Shown: positions 42,293-51,335 of the stretch, in pieces
Layout of the letters: every line of letters begins with the position of its first letter
Position numbering within the stretch: the first letter of the stretch is position 1
Assembly: GCA_963719855.1 (NCBI GenBank)
Contig: CAVRDK010000004.1
Location: forward strand, 124,001-188,000
Direction of reading: 5' to 3'
Length of the DNA: 64,000 bases
Source: CAIQPV01 sp963719855
GTDB taxonomy: Bacteria > Pseudomonadota > Gammaproteobacteria > Burkholderiales > Gallionellaceae
Position numbers and translations under genes: made by a program
The notes under the pieces: generated by a model
The model's input: the letters and a program-made list of their open reading frames with translations, nothing else
Database searches by the model: none
Told to the model about the DNA's origin: nothing

Positions 42293-42640
42293 TTAATCGC
42301 GCCGCACCATGGGCGGAATATTACCGCCGCCAATAATATGTATATGCAGATGAAACACTTCCTGCCCGCCGCCCTTGCCGGTGTTGATGACCGTGCGGAA
42401 GCCTTTATCCAGCCCCTGCTCCTTTGCCAGCCTGGGCGCCAGCAGCAACATTTTTCCAAGCAGCGCGGCGTGGCTGTCATCTGCCTCCATCAGTGAGGCC
42501 ACATGCAATTTAGGTATCAGCATAAAATGCACTGGCGCAACAGGATGGATATCATGGAAGGCGAATAGTTCATCGTCTTCATACACTTTTTTGCTCGGGA
42601 TTTCGCCGCGCGCAATTTTGCAGAAAATGCAGTCGCTCAT
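42293..42640 (-). CDS. hinT: HIT-family purine nucleoside phosphoramidase (HinT)
   Basis: 115 residues. CIFCKIARGEIPSKKVYEDD at the start and the HIT signature HLHIHIIGG with the catalytic histidines near the end. Hydrolyses AMP-lysine and other phosphoramidates. In many betaproteobacteria hinT joins the his operon to tatABC, as here (hisE 2 nt upstream). Confidence 0.93.
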   Translation of the reverse strand: MSDCIFCKIARGEIPSKKVYEDDELFAFHDIHPVAPVHFMLIPKLHVASLMEADDSHAALLGKMLLLAPRLAKEQGLDKGFRTVINTGKGGGQEVFHLHIHIIGGGNIPPMVRRD

Positions 42641-42642
42641 GT

Positions 42643-42966
42643 TCAGTCCTGTTTTCGGCTATTTTTTTCCGCAATACCCGACAAACCTTCGCGCCGCGCC
42701 AGTTCGTTCAGCACATCGTCCGCGCTCAAGCCATGTTGCGCCAGCAGCACCATGCAATGAAACCACAGGTCGGCGGTTTCGTACACCAGTTGAGTCTTGT
42801 CGCCGCCCTTGGCGGCCAGCAGCACTTCTGTCGCTTCCTCGCCGACTTTTTTCAGGATGGCATCTTCGCCCTTGCTGAATAACTTGGCGACATAGGAAGT
42901 CTCAGGCGATGCGTGTCTGCGCGCCTGTAGCGTTTCCGTCAACCGTTGCAAGATGTCATGGCTCAT
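42643..42966 (-). CDS. hisE: phosphoribosyl-ATP diphosphatase
   Basis: 107 residues of the MazG-like fold, second histidine step. ISPETSYVAKL-type start (SPETSYVAKLFSKGEDAILK) then KVGEEATEVLLAAKGGDKTQ and VYETADLWFHCMVLL, with the E-E-E-D metal ligands. Separate from HisI as usual in betaproteobacteria, overlapping it by 11 nt. Confidence 0.95.
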   Translation of the reverse strand: MSHDILQRLTETLQARRHASPETSYVAKLFSKGEDAILKKVGEEATEVLLAAKGGDKTQLVYETADLWFHCMVLLAQHGLSADDVLNELARREGLSGIAEKNSRKQD

Positions 42967-43351
42967 TTTTGTAAATCTCTTCCGGGTTCTTGATCACCGT
43001 ATCGGTTTCCAGCCACTGGCCGTTTTCTAACTTGCTGAAAAAGCAGCTCGCGCGTCCTGTGTGGCACGCGATGCCGCCGCGCTGTTCTACTTGCAACAAC
43101 ACCACATCGTTGTCGCAGTCGAGACGAATTTCCTTCACCTTTTGGAAGTGGCCGGACTCTTCGCCTTTATGCCACAGCTTCTTGCGCGAACGCGACCAGT
43201 ATACCGCCTCGCCCAATTCGGCAGTGCGCTTAAGCGCATCACGGTTCATCCACGCCACCATCAGCACGCGCCCGGTAGCAGCATCCTGCGCGATGGCGGG
43301 CACCAACCCGTCTGCCGCCCAGTTGATCTTATTCAGCCAGCTTTCGCTCAC
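42956..43351 (-). CDS. hisI: phosphoribosyl-AMP cyclohydrolase
   Basis: 131 residues; third histidine step. VLMVAWMNRDALKRTAELGE, then YWSRSRKKLWHKGEESGHFQ and DCDNDVVLLQVEQRGGIACH with TGRASCFF, which hold the zinc and magnesium sites. Start overlaps the hisF stop by 4 nt. Confidence 0.95.
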   Translation of the reverse strand: MSESWLNKINWAADGLVPAIAQDAATGRVLMVAWMNRDALKRTAELGEAVYWSRSRKKLWHKGEESGHFQKVKEIRLDCDNDVVLLQVEQRGGIACHTGRASCFFSKLENGQWLETDTVIKNPEEIYKNEP

Positions 43352-44106
43352 AATCTGACCTCTATGCCTTGTTGCGCCATGAACTGTTTGGCCTGCTGCA
43401 CGGTGTATTCGCCGTAGTGGAAGATACTTGCCGCCAGCACCGCATCTGCGCCGCCGAGTTTTACGCCATCCACCAGGTGTTGCAGGTTGCCCACGCCGCC
43501 GCTGGCGATCACCGGGATTTCCAGCGCATCAGTCACTGCGCGCGTAAGCTGAAGGTCGAAACCGATTTTTTGCCCGTCGCGATCCATGCTGGTCAACAGG
43601 ATCTCTCCCGCGCCCAAGCCTTGCATTTTTTTCGCCCACTCCACCGCATCCAGGCCAGTAGCCTTGCGTCCGCCGTGAGTGAATACTTGCCAGCGCCCCG
43701 GCTCTACCTTCTTGGCATCTATCGCCACCACGATGCACTGCGAACCGTAGCGTGCCGCTGCATCTGCAACCAGTTGCGGATTAACCACTGCCGAAGTGTT
43801 GATGCTTACCTTGTCGGCACCCGCGTTGAGCAGGTTGCGCACGTCCTGCACCTCGCGCACGCCGCCGCCGACAGTAAGCGGAATAAACACCTGCTCGGCT
43901 ACTTGCTCGATGATGCGGAACAGAATGCCCCTGTCGTCGGAACTGGCGGTGATGTCGAGGAAAGTCAACTCATCTGCGCCCTGTTCGTCGTAGCGGCGCG
44001 CAATTTCAACCGGGTCGCCGGCATCGCGCAATTCGACGAAGCTGACGCCCTTGACTACGCGTCCGCCGGTCACGTCCAGACAAGGAATGATGCGTTTGGC
44101 TAACAT
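43348..44106 (-). CDS. hisF: imidazole glycerol phosphate synthase cyclase subunit
   Basis: 252-residue TIM barrel. It starts MLAKRIIPCLDVTGGRVVKG with the catalytic Asp, then GADELTFLDITAS, GGGVREVQDVRNLLNAGADK and LLTSMDRDGQKIGFDLQL with the second Asp. Works with HisH to make imidazole glycerol phosphate and AICAR. Upstream gap to hisA (44107-44150) has a short GAGGATC tandem triplet. Confidence 0.96.
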   Translation of the reverse strand: MLAKRIIPCLDVTGGRVVKGVSFVELRDAGDPVEIARRYDEQGADELTFLDITASSDDRGILFRIIEQVAEQVFIPLTVGGGVREVQDVRNLLNAGADKVSINTSAVVNPQLVADAAARYGSQCIVVAIDAKKVEPGRWQVFTHGGRKATGLDAVEWAKKMQGLGAGEILLTSMDRDGQKIGFDLQLTRAVTDALEIPVIASGGVGNLQHLVDGVKLGGADAVLAASIFHYGEYTVQQAKQFMAQQGIEVRL

Positions 44107-44150
44107 GGCAGTGAGGATCGAGGATCGAGGATCGTGGGGAAACCCCGCGC

Positions 44151-44909
44151 CTATATTCTCGCGCCCATTTCCTCGGTGAGTTGATCGGCCAGGTCCTGTG
44201 CCGGGGCAAACTCCAGCGTGCCTTCATAGAGAGCGCGTCCGGTAATCGCGCCGGTGATGCCTTCGCCCTGCACTTCGCACAGCGCGCGTACATCGTCGAG
44301 GTTGGTGATGCCGCCGCTGGCGATGACCGGCACGGTCAATTCGCGCGCCAGTTCCACCGTGGCTGGAATGTTAACGCCGGACATCATGCCGTCGCGTCCA
44401 ATATCGGTATAGATGATCGCTTCCACGCCATAGCCTTCAAAGCGCTTGGCCAAGTCGAGCACATCATGCCCGGTCAGCTTGGACCAACCATCCACCGCCA
44501 CTTTGCCTGCCTTGGCATCCAGCCCCACCATGATGTGTCCGGGAAATGCATCGCAAGCTTCGTGCAAAAAACCCGGCACTTTGACCGCAGCTGTTCCGAT
44601 AATGATGTAAGTCACGCCAAGGTCAAGGTAGCGTTCTATGGTTTCCATGTCGCGGATGCCGCCGCCGAGCTGTATCGGCACATCCAGCCCCACCGCTTCC
44701 ACGATGCTGCGCACAGCGGCTTCGTTTTTTGGTTTCCCGGCAAAGGCACCATTCAAGTCAACCAGATGCAGGCGGCGCGCGCCTTCCTCCAGCCAGCGTA
44801 ATGCCATTGCGGCGGGGTCTTCGGAAAATACCGTGGCACCTTCCATCACACCTTGGCGCAGGCGTACACAATGTCCATCTTTCAAGTCAATCGCAGGAAT
44901 AATTAGCAT
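44151..44909 (-). CDS. hisA: ProFAR isomerase (HisA)
   Basis: 252 residues, TIM barrel. MLIIPAIDLKDGHCVRLRQG with the first catalytic Asp, PIQLGGGIRDMETIERYLDL, then YTDIGRDGMMSGVN with the second. Fourth histidine step. Slightly longer than E. coli HisA at the C-terminus (EFAPAQDLADQLTEEMGARI). About 60 nt downstream of hisH. Confidence 0.96.
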   Translation of the reverse strand: MLIIPAIDLKDGHCVRLRQGVMEGATVFSEDPAAMALRWLEEGARRLHLVDLNGAFAGKPKNEAAVRSIVEAVGLDVPIQLGGGIRDMETIERYLDLGVTYIIIGTAAVKVPGFLHEACDAFPGHIMVGLDAKAGKVAVDGWSKLTGHDVLDLAKRFEGYGVEAIIYTDIGRDGMMSGVNIPATVELARELTVPVIASGGITNLDDVRALCEVQGEGITGAITGRALYEGTLEFAPAQDLADQLTEEMGARI

Positions 44910-44969
44910 GGCAGCACGTCAATGTTAATCAATGAATAAAAAATTAAACCCCAAAATCAGGCCCCAAAA

Positions 44970-45605
44970 TCAGACAGGGTCCCAGCCCACAAAATTTCGC
45001 AGCAAGGTCAGCCCGGCGTTCTGGCTCTTTTCCGGGTGGAACTGAACGGCGAACAAATTATCGCGCGCCACGGCACAGGCGAAGGGCTGCGGATAACAAC
45101 TGGTGGCTTGCACCAGAGCATCATCCTGCGGCTGCACATAATAACTATGCACGAAATAAAATCGCGCGTCCTGTGCAATGCCTTGCCATAGCGGGTGGTC
45201 AGCATGATGTACTTGGTTCCACCCCATATGCGGCACTTTCAGCTTGCTGCCTTGTTCATCACGCAGGTTGCTGGCGAAGCGTACCACTGAGCCTTTCAAG
45301 AAACCAAGCCCCGGGGTATTTCCTTCCGCACTGTGTTCGAACAGCATTTGCAAGCCGATGCAGATGCCTAGAAAAGGCTTGGCTCTCGCCGCCTCCAGCA
45401 CCGCCGCACGCAGTCCGCGTGCATCCAGTTCGCGCATGCAATCCGGCATCGCGCCCTGCCCAGGGAATACCACGCGCGCCGCCAGTCCAACTTCGCGCGG
45501 GTCGCCGGTCACCACGATGGACGCGCTTGGCGCAACCGTACGCAGAGCCTGCTGCACCGAACGCAGGTTGCCCATGCCGTAGTCTACAATTGCAATATCC
45601 GCCAT
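44970..45605 (-). CDS. hisH: imidazole glycerol phosphate synthase amidotransferase subunit
   Basis: 211 residues; class-I GATase giving ammonia to HisF. IAIVDYGMGNLRSVQQALRT, then FPGQGAMPDCM, the nucleophile LGICIGLQMLF, and VQFHPEKSQNAG with the catalytic His and Glu. A dispersed repeat (GCCTGTCCTGAG at 45606-45617, then ACCGAAGGGG) lies directly upstream of the start. Confidence 0.95.
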   Translation of the reverse strand: MADIAIVDYGMGNLRSVQQALRTVAPSASIVVTGDPREVGLAARVVFPGQGAMPDCMRELDARGLRAAVLEAARAKPFLGICIGLQMLFEHSAEGNTPGLGFLKGSVVRFASNLRDEQGSKLKVPHMGWNQVHHADHPLWQGIAQDARFYFVHSYYVQPQDDALVQATSCYPQPFACAVARDNLFAVQFHPEKSQNAGLTLLRNFVGWDPV

Positions 45606-45641
45606 GCCTGTCCTGAGTTTACCGAAGGGGTGTAAAGGTCG

Positions 45642-46229
45642 TTATAGGGTGCCTTTGGTGGATGGCATCATGCCCGCCATGCGCGGATCGACTTCCAGCG
45701 CCATGCGCAAGGCTCGCCCGAATGCCTTGAACACGGTTTCCGCCTGATGGTGCGCGTTATCACCCGCCAGGTTGTCGATGTGCAGCGTCACCAGCGCGTG
45801 GTTGACGAAGCCTTGGAAAAATTCGCGCACCAGATCCACATCGAACTCGCCCACATTGGAACGCACGAAATCCACATGGAACACCAAGCCGGGGCGTCCG
45901 GAAATGTCCAGCACCACACGCGACAACGATTCGTCCAGAGGCACATAGGCATGGCCGTAGCGGCGCAAGCCCTTCTTGTCTCCCACGGCTTGATTGAATG
46001 CCTGTCCCAAGGTAATGCCGATGTCTTCGACGGTATGGTGCCCGTCTATGTGCAAATCACCCTTGGCGAGTATCTCCAGATCAACCATGCCGTGACGTGC
46101 AACCTGGTCGAGCATATGATCGAGAAAGGGCAGGCCGGTATCGAAGGTGGCTTTGCCGTTTCCGTCCAGATTCAGATGGACGCTGATTTTTGTTTCCAGG
46201 GTGTTGCGGGTTACTTGCGCACTACGCAT
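45642..46229 (-). CDS. hisB: imidazoleglycerol-phosphate dehydratase
   Basis: 195 residues, monofunctional form. It starts MRSAQVTRNTLETKISVHLN; then GLPFLDHMLDQVARHG, IDGHHTVEDIGITLGQAF and LHIDNLAGDNAHHQAETVFK with paired manganese His motifs. Sixth step of the pathway. Lies 30 nt downstream of hisC. Confidence 0.96.
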   Translation of the reverse strand: MRSAQVTRNTLETKISVHLNLDGNGKATFDTGLPFLDHMLDQVARHGMVDLEILAKGDLHIDGHHTVEDIGITLGQAFNQAVGDKKGLRRYGHAYVPLDESLSRVVLDISGRPGLVFHVDFVRSNVGEFDVDLVREFFQGFVNHALVTLHIDNLAGDNAHHQAETVFKAFGRALRMALEVDPRMAGMMPSTKGTL

Positions 46230-46258
46230 AATCCATCCTAAACAAATTAATTCCGGGG

Positions 46259-47363
46259 CTAAATATCATTTTTAGATTGATGAATACTTTCCTGCAATGC
46301 TCGAATGAACAACTCATTCTCTTCCGGAGTGCCCACCGTGACACGCAGGCAGTCGGTCAATGCCGTATGTGCTGCCACTCATGTTCTTGATTAACACGCC
46401 GCGTTGCTTCAGCCCCTCAAAAACCTTAGTGGCATGCGCCACATGGAACAAAATAAAATTAGCTTCACTCGGATATGCCCGCACATCCACCGTGCCTACC
46501 AGACGACCATACAACCATGTCCGATCCTGCTTGATCTGTTCTGCCTGTTGCAACAGTACGTCGTGGTGCTGCAATAGTTTTTCTGCCACCAGTTGCGTCA
46601 ATACGCCGACATTATACGGCAAGCGCAGCTTTTCCAACTGCTCCAGCCATGCCTTGCTACCCGCCAGAAACCCCAGGCGCAAACCGGCCATTCCGAGCTT
46701 GGAGAAGGTGCGCATCACCAGCAGATTGGAATAACGCGCCAGCATGGGAATAAAGCTGGCGCTGGCGAAGGCGTAATATGCCTCATCAACCACCACCAAT
46801 CCGGGCGCGGCTGCGATGATTTGCGCGATGGCCTCTGCATCGAACAGGTTGCCAGTTGGGTTGTTTGGATAGGCCAGGAATACCAGTGCAGGCTGATGGC
46901 GCTGGATGGCCTGCAACATGGCAGGCAAGTCCAGCGCAAAACTCTCCGTGAGCGGCACGCCGATATAATTCATGCCGACGAAGGTCGCGATCATCTTGTA
47001 CATCACAAATGACGGCTCTACACCCAACAGCGTGGCGCCCGGTTTGGCTACCGCCAAGGCGAGCAACTGGATGATTTCGTCCGAGCCGTTGCCGAGCAAC
47101 ATTTCCATGCCCTGCGGCAAGCCGGTCACGGCGCGGATTTTTTCTTTCAGGTGCTGAGCACTGGCATCGGGATAGCGGTTGATGGCGGCATCTGCCGCCA
47201 GCCGGGCAATCTCGTCGCGCAATTGCGGCGGCAGCGCATAGGGATTTTCCATTGCGTCCAACTTGACCATGCCGGTGCTGGACGGCACATGGTAAGCGTG
47301 CAGGGCGAGTACTTCCTGGCGGAGCAGGCGTTCAGGCGTTACGGTAATACGGGCGGAAGACAT
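46259..47363 (-). pseudogene. hisC: histidinol-phosphate aminotransferase with +1 frameshift
   Basis: The frame from 47363 reads a normal HisC: LDAMENPYALPP, AYPNNPTGNLFDAE, VVVDEAYYAF and the PLP lysine region MRTFSKLGMAGLRLGFL. After VLIKNMSGSTYG the correct ending ALTDCLRVTVGTPEENELFI is in another frame, with a stop at 46259. The 1,105-nt length is one base more than a whole number of codons, and the shift is near 46365. The break affects the last 40 residues, including a substrate-contact region. An assembly error is as likely as a real lesion. First his gene present; hisG and hisD are not upstream. Confidence 0.88.
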
Positions 47364-47431
47364 GGATTATCAGGACTCTAAGATGGCGGTATTCTACCCT
47401 AGCGACGAAAAAGCTGGTGCAATTTTCCTTT

Positions 47432-47555
47432 ATTCCAATTTCATTTCGAAGGTCAAACAAGGCGGCGGCGAGCGAACGACGCGGACAGTGCTATTGCACG
47501 GCTAGAAGTGAGCGAGGAAGCCAACGCAGTTTCACCGATGAAATGAGATTGGAAT
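47432..47555. repeat. inverted repeat at a stop codon (GGCGGCGGCGAGCGAACG type)
   Basis: ATTCCAATTTCATTT (47432-47446) and AAATGAGATTGGAAT (47541-47555) differ at one position. Between them is AAGGCGGCGGCGAGCGAACG-type sequence with a second set of small palindromes. The right end touches the stop codon of the EAL/HDOD gene at 47555. Confidence 0.7.
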
Positions 47556-48787
47556 TACATGACGATATTATTTGCCCAACCCAGCGCTTCCAGTTGTGCC
47601 TTGTTGAGCGTCTCCACAGTAAGGCCAGGACAAGCGCGCAATTTTTCTTGTATGGCGGCGATGTCGCCGGTTTCGATTTTCTCGCACAGGGTCAGCAACT
47701 CACCCAAGCTTCCTTCATGAAGCAACAGCGCAGCTTCAACCTCTTCCTGCAAGCTCATGCGCGCCAGAATTCCCGGCAAGGGTTCGTCCAGCAGGGCATC
47801 GAGCAATGACAGCATACCCACCATGAAAGCGCGATCAGCGTAATCAGGGTCGCTCGGGCGCTCTTGCTGCGCGACCAATTCCAGTAACTTGCCGCGTGTA
47901 GCGGCAAGCTGCATCAATGGATTGACCGTGACTTCCCCTTTGTTTGATGCATACAACAGCAATTGCACCCAGCGCCTTAATGGCTGGCGCCCCAGCACTA
48001 TCAGCCCATGCTTGACGGAACTAACTTTAGTCACCAAGCCGGTCCCAACCGAATTCACCATGCGCATCAGGTTGTAAGTCAGGTCTGCATGTTCTTTGAA
48101 TGCATCCTCGATTTCGTCGATTTCAGCATCACTCAGCATCATTGAGAGCAGACGTAACAGCACAATCTTGGAGGGATCCGTACGTTTGCCGGAAAGCATC
48201 TCGGGACGCGCGAAGTGATATCCCTGAAACAGGTCGAAGCCCATTTCCATGCAGCGTCGAGCCTGCTCGCGGTCTTCCACCTTTTCCGCCAACAGCTTTA
48301 CCGGATAGCGCTTAAACTCTTTCACCAATGCAGGCAAGCGGGCAGGGTCGATTAGCGTCAAGTCCAGTTTGACCACCTCCACTACTGTGAGCAAGGGCTT
48401 GATGTCATCGCTCAGCTCCTCCACGTCGTCCAGCGCCAAGCTGAATCCTTTGGCTTTTAATTCGTGGCAGCGTGCGATGATTGCGGCGTCAATCTTGATG
48501 GTTTCCAGCAGCTCGAGCATTACTTGCTGCTTGGGCAGCAATTCGATCAGGTCGCTATGCAGCAGTTCGGTATTCAGGTTGATAAATCCCCTGTGCGCGC
48601 CGAGTACGTCTGCAAGACCCATCTCCCCAAACGCATTCACTAGTACCTGTGCGGTGGCGTGGGTATCGTCCACCTCCACCACACCCGACACAGTTGCACT
48701 ATGGGTAGAGCGAAATAATAACTCGAAAGCGACCAAGCTTTCCTTGCGGTCAACAATGGGCTGGCGCGCAATAAAGATATCCTGCAT
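47555..48787 (-). CDS. EAL-HDOD (YuxH-type) regulator
   Basis: 410 residues: FIARQPIVDRKESLVAFELL is a degenerate EAL domain (FELLFR in place of EALxR), then LALDDVEELSDDIKPLLTVV and EKVEDREQARRCMEMGFDLF then QGYHFARPEML. The C-terminal half is HDOD. The missing catalytic EAL points to a non-enzymatic c-di-GMP binder or signalling scaffold, like CdgJ-type regulators of motility. It replaces hisG/hisD in the position upstream of hisC. Start ATG 48787. Confidence 0.85.
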   Translation of the reverse strand: MQDIFIARQPIVDRKESLVAFELLFRSTHSATVSGVVEVDDTHATAQVLVNAFGEMGLADVLGAHRGFINLNTELLHSDLIELLPKQQVMLELLETIKIDAAIIARCHELKAKGFSLALDDVEELSDDIKPLLTVVEVVKLDLTLIDPARLPALVKEFKRYPVKLLAEKVEDREQARRCMEMGFDLFQGYHFARPEMLSGKRTDPSKIVLLRLLSMMLSDAEIDEIEDAFKEHADLTYNLMRMVNSVGTGLVTKVSSVKHGLIVLGRQPLRRWVQLLLYASNKGEVTVNPLMQLAATRGKLLELVAQQERPSDPDYADRAFMVGMLSLLDALLDEPLPGILARMSLQEEVEAALLLHEGSLGELLTLCEKIETGDIAAIQEKLRACPGLTVETLNKAQLEALGWANNIVM

Positions 48788-48856
48788 AAGTGAACCTCAT
48801 TCTTCTGGTCGGCACGTTCTCACTGTACCACCTGAAAGCATGTATCTGTATAAAAT

Positions 48857-50005
48857 TCAGACAGGCTTCGCCCGGTTGCTGCCCGCCACCATCTTGTACT
48901 CGAACAACCTGCACTCAATCGCACCATTGAATAGCGGGGTACGGCGCGAGACGGAGAGGCGGATGAATTTTGGCATGCGCAGATCGGCGGTAAACAGGTA
49001 GGCGCTCCAGCCACCGAATTTTTTCTTCAGCACGTCGCCCAGTTGGGGATACAGCACCTCCAGTTCCGCCAGTTCGCCCATGCGTTCACCGTAAGGCAGA
49101 TTCGCCACCAGCACGCCGTGGTCTGCGGGTGCAGAGATTTCCAGCACGTTGGCCTGTTTCAGTTCCACGGTTTCGCGGATGCCGGCATTGTCCAGATTAA
49201 GGTGTGCTGCCTTGAGTTCGTCACCATACAGGTCGCTGCCGAAAATCGGCAGCTCTGTCACCGGAAGTTGCGCGGCCTGCGCCTCGACGCGGATATTTTG
49301 CCACGCATCGGCTTCGAAATTAAGCAATTTCTCGAAAGCGAAGTGGCGACCGATGCCGGGTGCGATGTTGAGCGACATCTGAGCGGCTTCGATCAAAAAC
49401 GTGCCGCTTCCGCACATCGGGTCTAACAGCGGCGTGCCGGGCTGCCAACCGGCCAACAGCAATATCCCCGCCGCGAGATTTTCGCGCAGCGGCGCGATGT
49501 TGGTGTACTGGCGCACGCCGCGCTTGAACAGCGCATCGCCGGAGGTATCCACGTACAGCATCATGTGGTTATGTTCGAGAAAAGCGTGGATGCGAATGTC
49601 CGGCTCGTGGGTGTCCACACTGGGGCGTTCGCCGCAAAGTTTGCGGAACTTGTCGCACACCGCATCCTTGATTTTCAGCGTGGCGAAATCCAGGCTTTTC
49701 AGCGGACATTTGATCGCCGCCATGTTGACGCGGATAGTGCGCGACACATCGAACCAGTCGCCCCACGGCAATGCAAATGCGGTGTCGTAGATGTCCTGCT
49801 CGCTATAGTAATCGGTCTTCGCCACGCGCCACAACACGCGGCTGGCGATACGGCTGTGCAGGTTAATGCGGTAGCTCAACAGCCATTCGCCGGAAAAGTG
49901 CACGCCGCCATCGGTGCTGCGCACATCATGTGCGCCCAGCGTGGTCAATTCCTTATTCAGTACCGCTTCCAGACCGCGCGGACAGGGGGCAAAAAAATCT
50001 AGCAT
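48857..50005 (-). CDS. THUMP-domain 23S rRNA guanine N2-methyltransferase (RlmL-like)
   Basis: 382 residues: DFFAPCPRGLEAVLNKELTT, an N-terminal ferredoxin-like domain and THUMP region, then LLDPMCGSGTFLIEAAQMSL with the SAM site and VLVANLPYGERMG, the N-P-P-Y-like active site of the UPF0020 family. It matches the N-terminal half of E. coli RlmKL (m2G2445), as a separate protein. hemJ follows after 14 nt. Confidence 0.88.
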   Translation of the reverse strand: MLDFFAPCPRGLEAVLNKELTTLGAHDVRSTDGGVHFSGEWLLSYRINLHSRIASRVLWRVAKTDYYSEQDIYDTAFALPWGDWFDVSRTIRVNMAAIKCPLKSLDFATLKIKDAVCDKFRKLCGERPSVDTHEPDIRIHAFLEHNHMMLYVDTSGDALFKRGVRQYTNIAPLRENLAAGILLLAGWQPGTPLLDPMCGSGTFLIEAAQMSLNIAPGIGRHFAFEKLLNFEADAWQNIRVEAQAAQLPVTELPIFGSDLYGDELKAAHLNLDNAGIRETVELKQANVLEISAPADHGVLVANLPYGERMGELAELEVLYPQLGDVLKKKFGGWSAYLFTADLRMPKFIRLSVSRRTPLFNGAIECRLFEYKMVAGSNRAKPV

Positions 50006-50019
50006 AGGGTGGCTATAAG

Positions 50020-50430
50020 TCAGAAAGGTTTTACGGTAACGAGAATGACCACAGCGGTCAGGATAAGCACGGGGATTTCATTAAACCAGCGATAGAAAAC
50101 ATGGCTGTGTGTATTCTGGTCGGCAGCGAATTGTTTGACCAGCCTGCCGCAATAATAGTGATAGACGATCAATAGCAACACCAGAGCAAGTTTTGCGTGC
50201 AGCCAACCCCCGGCAAAACCATAGCCCAACCACAACCACATGCCAAAACCCAATGCCAGCACGGCAATCGGCGTAACAAAGCGGTACAGCTTGCCTTCCA
50301 TCAGCTTCAGCCGCGCAATTTCGGCAGGCTCCGTTGCCATCGCGTGATTCACAAAAATGCGCGGCAGATAGAACAAGCCGGCAAACCAGCTCACCACGAA
50401 AATGATGTGAAACGCTTTAACCCACAACAT
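50020..50430 (-). CDS. hemJ: protoporphyrinogen IX oxidase HemJ
   Basis: 136 residues, four membrane helices. MLWVKAFHIIFVVSWFAGLF then YLPRIFVNH carries the conserved His-8 and an acidic/arginine loop. Oxidises protoporphyrinogen IX in haem synthesis where HemG and HemY are absent. KLYRFVTPIAVLALGFGMWL and LHAKLALVLLLIVYHYYCG follow, as in the UPF0093 family. 14 nt upstream lies the rRNA methyltransferase stop region; the genes may be co-transcribed. Confidence 0.9.
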   Translation of the reverse strand: MLWVKAFHIIFVVSWFAGLFYLPRIFVNHAMATEPAEIARLKLMEGKLYRFVTPIAVLALGFGMWLWLGYGFAGGWLHAKLALVLLLIVYHYYCGRLVKQFAADQNTHSHVFYRWFNEIPVLILTAVVILVTVKPF

Positions 50431-50439
50431 GACTATTCC

Positions 50440-51226
50440 TTATTGCGAAAGTCGCCGCCGGAACAACACCAGCGACACATAAAATCCAACTGCGGCATAA
50501 GCCAGCAGAAACCGCGACATGCAGCAACGCGCCGGGCGGAACCACGCCGTTCATCAACGGTCGCGCGATGTCCACCGCATGCGTCAGCGGCAGCATCGCC
50601 GAGACGTTTTGCCACAGCGGCGGCAGTTGCGTGGCCGGGAAAAACACACCGCATAATAACATCATGGGGGTGACCACCAGAGTGAAGTAGTACATGAAAA
50701 AATCGTAGCTTGGCGCCAAAGCGGTCATGATTAAACCGATAGAGGCAAAGCACAACCCGATCAGCAGCGCCAGTGGAATCAGCCACAGCGCCAGCGCGGA
50801 ATGCGTCAGTCCGAGCAGCCATGCCACTGCCAGCACCGCCGCACCGGACATCAGACTCTTGCTTGCCGCCCACAAGGCTTCCGCGAATACCACATCATCC
50901 AGCGTGACCGGCGTGTTGAGAATCGCCTCCCAGGTGCGCTGCTCGTGCATGCGCGAGAAGCCGGAATATAGAGCCTCGAAACTGGCACTGTTCATGGTGC
51001 TGTAGCACACCGTCCCGGCGGCGAGGAACACCATGTAGGAAGTGCCGCCCATTTGCGGCAACAGACTGCCGAGTCCATAACCCAACCCCAGCAGATAGAT
51101 CATCGGATCGGCGATATGTCCAATGATGGAAGTAGCCGCAACCTTGCGCCACACCAGCATGTGGCGACGCCAGATTGGAAAGAACCTGAAACTCAGGCGC
51201 GGCGGGGAAAAATGATGAGAGGGCAT
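50440..51226 (-). pseudogene. ABC-2 type (NodJ-like) permease with +1 frameshift
   Basis: The frame from 51226 begins MPSHHFSPPRLSFRFFPIWR and reads six membrane helices of a NodJ/ABC-2 transporter (IDPMIYLLGLGYGLG-like LGYGLGSLLPQMG). At the last helix an extra T in GCGGTTTCTGCTGG diverts it; without it the natural end VLLAYAAVGFYVSLVLFRRR then LSQ reaches a stop at 50440. The 787-nt length is one base over a codon multiple. Partner ATPase is at 51336; a REP lies between. Capsule, lipid or drug export are typical roles. Confidence 0.82.
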
Positions 51227-51260
51227 TTAATTCTAAATCTCACTAAAAAGTAGCATGTAT

Positions 51261-51316
51261 GTGGGAGCGGCTTTAGCCGCGAAACCAAAGTACATCGCGG
51301 CTGAAGCCGCTCCCAT
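51261..51316. repeat. REP-type palindrome between ABC genes
   Basis: GTGGGAGCGGCTTTAGCCGC and its near-inverse GCGGCTGAAGCCGCTCCCA form a long stem with a 12-nt loop. Third REP of the window, same outer GTGGGAGCGGC stem. It separates the ATPase and permease genes of one operon. Confidence 0.88.
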
Positions 51317-51335
51317 ACAGAGGAAAAGGCGTGCT

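Noticed and set aside
43369..44103. 244-codon plus-strand open frame
   Set aside because: Shadow of hisF.
4929..51316. Three REP palindromes as a CRISPR-like array
   Set aside because: They are 2-46 kb apart, not regularly spaced, with no spacers or cas genes.
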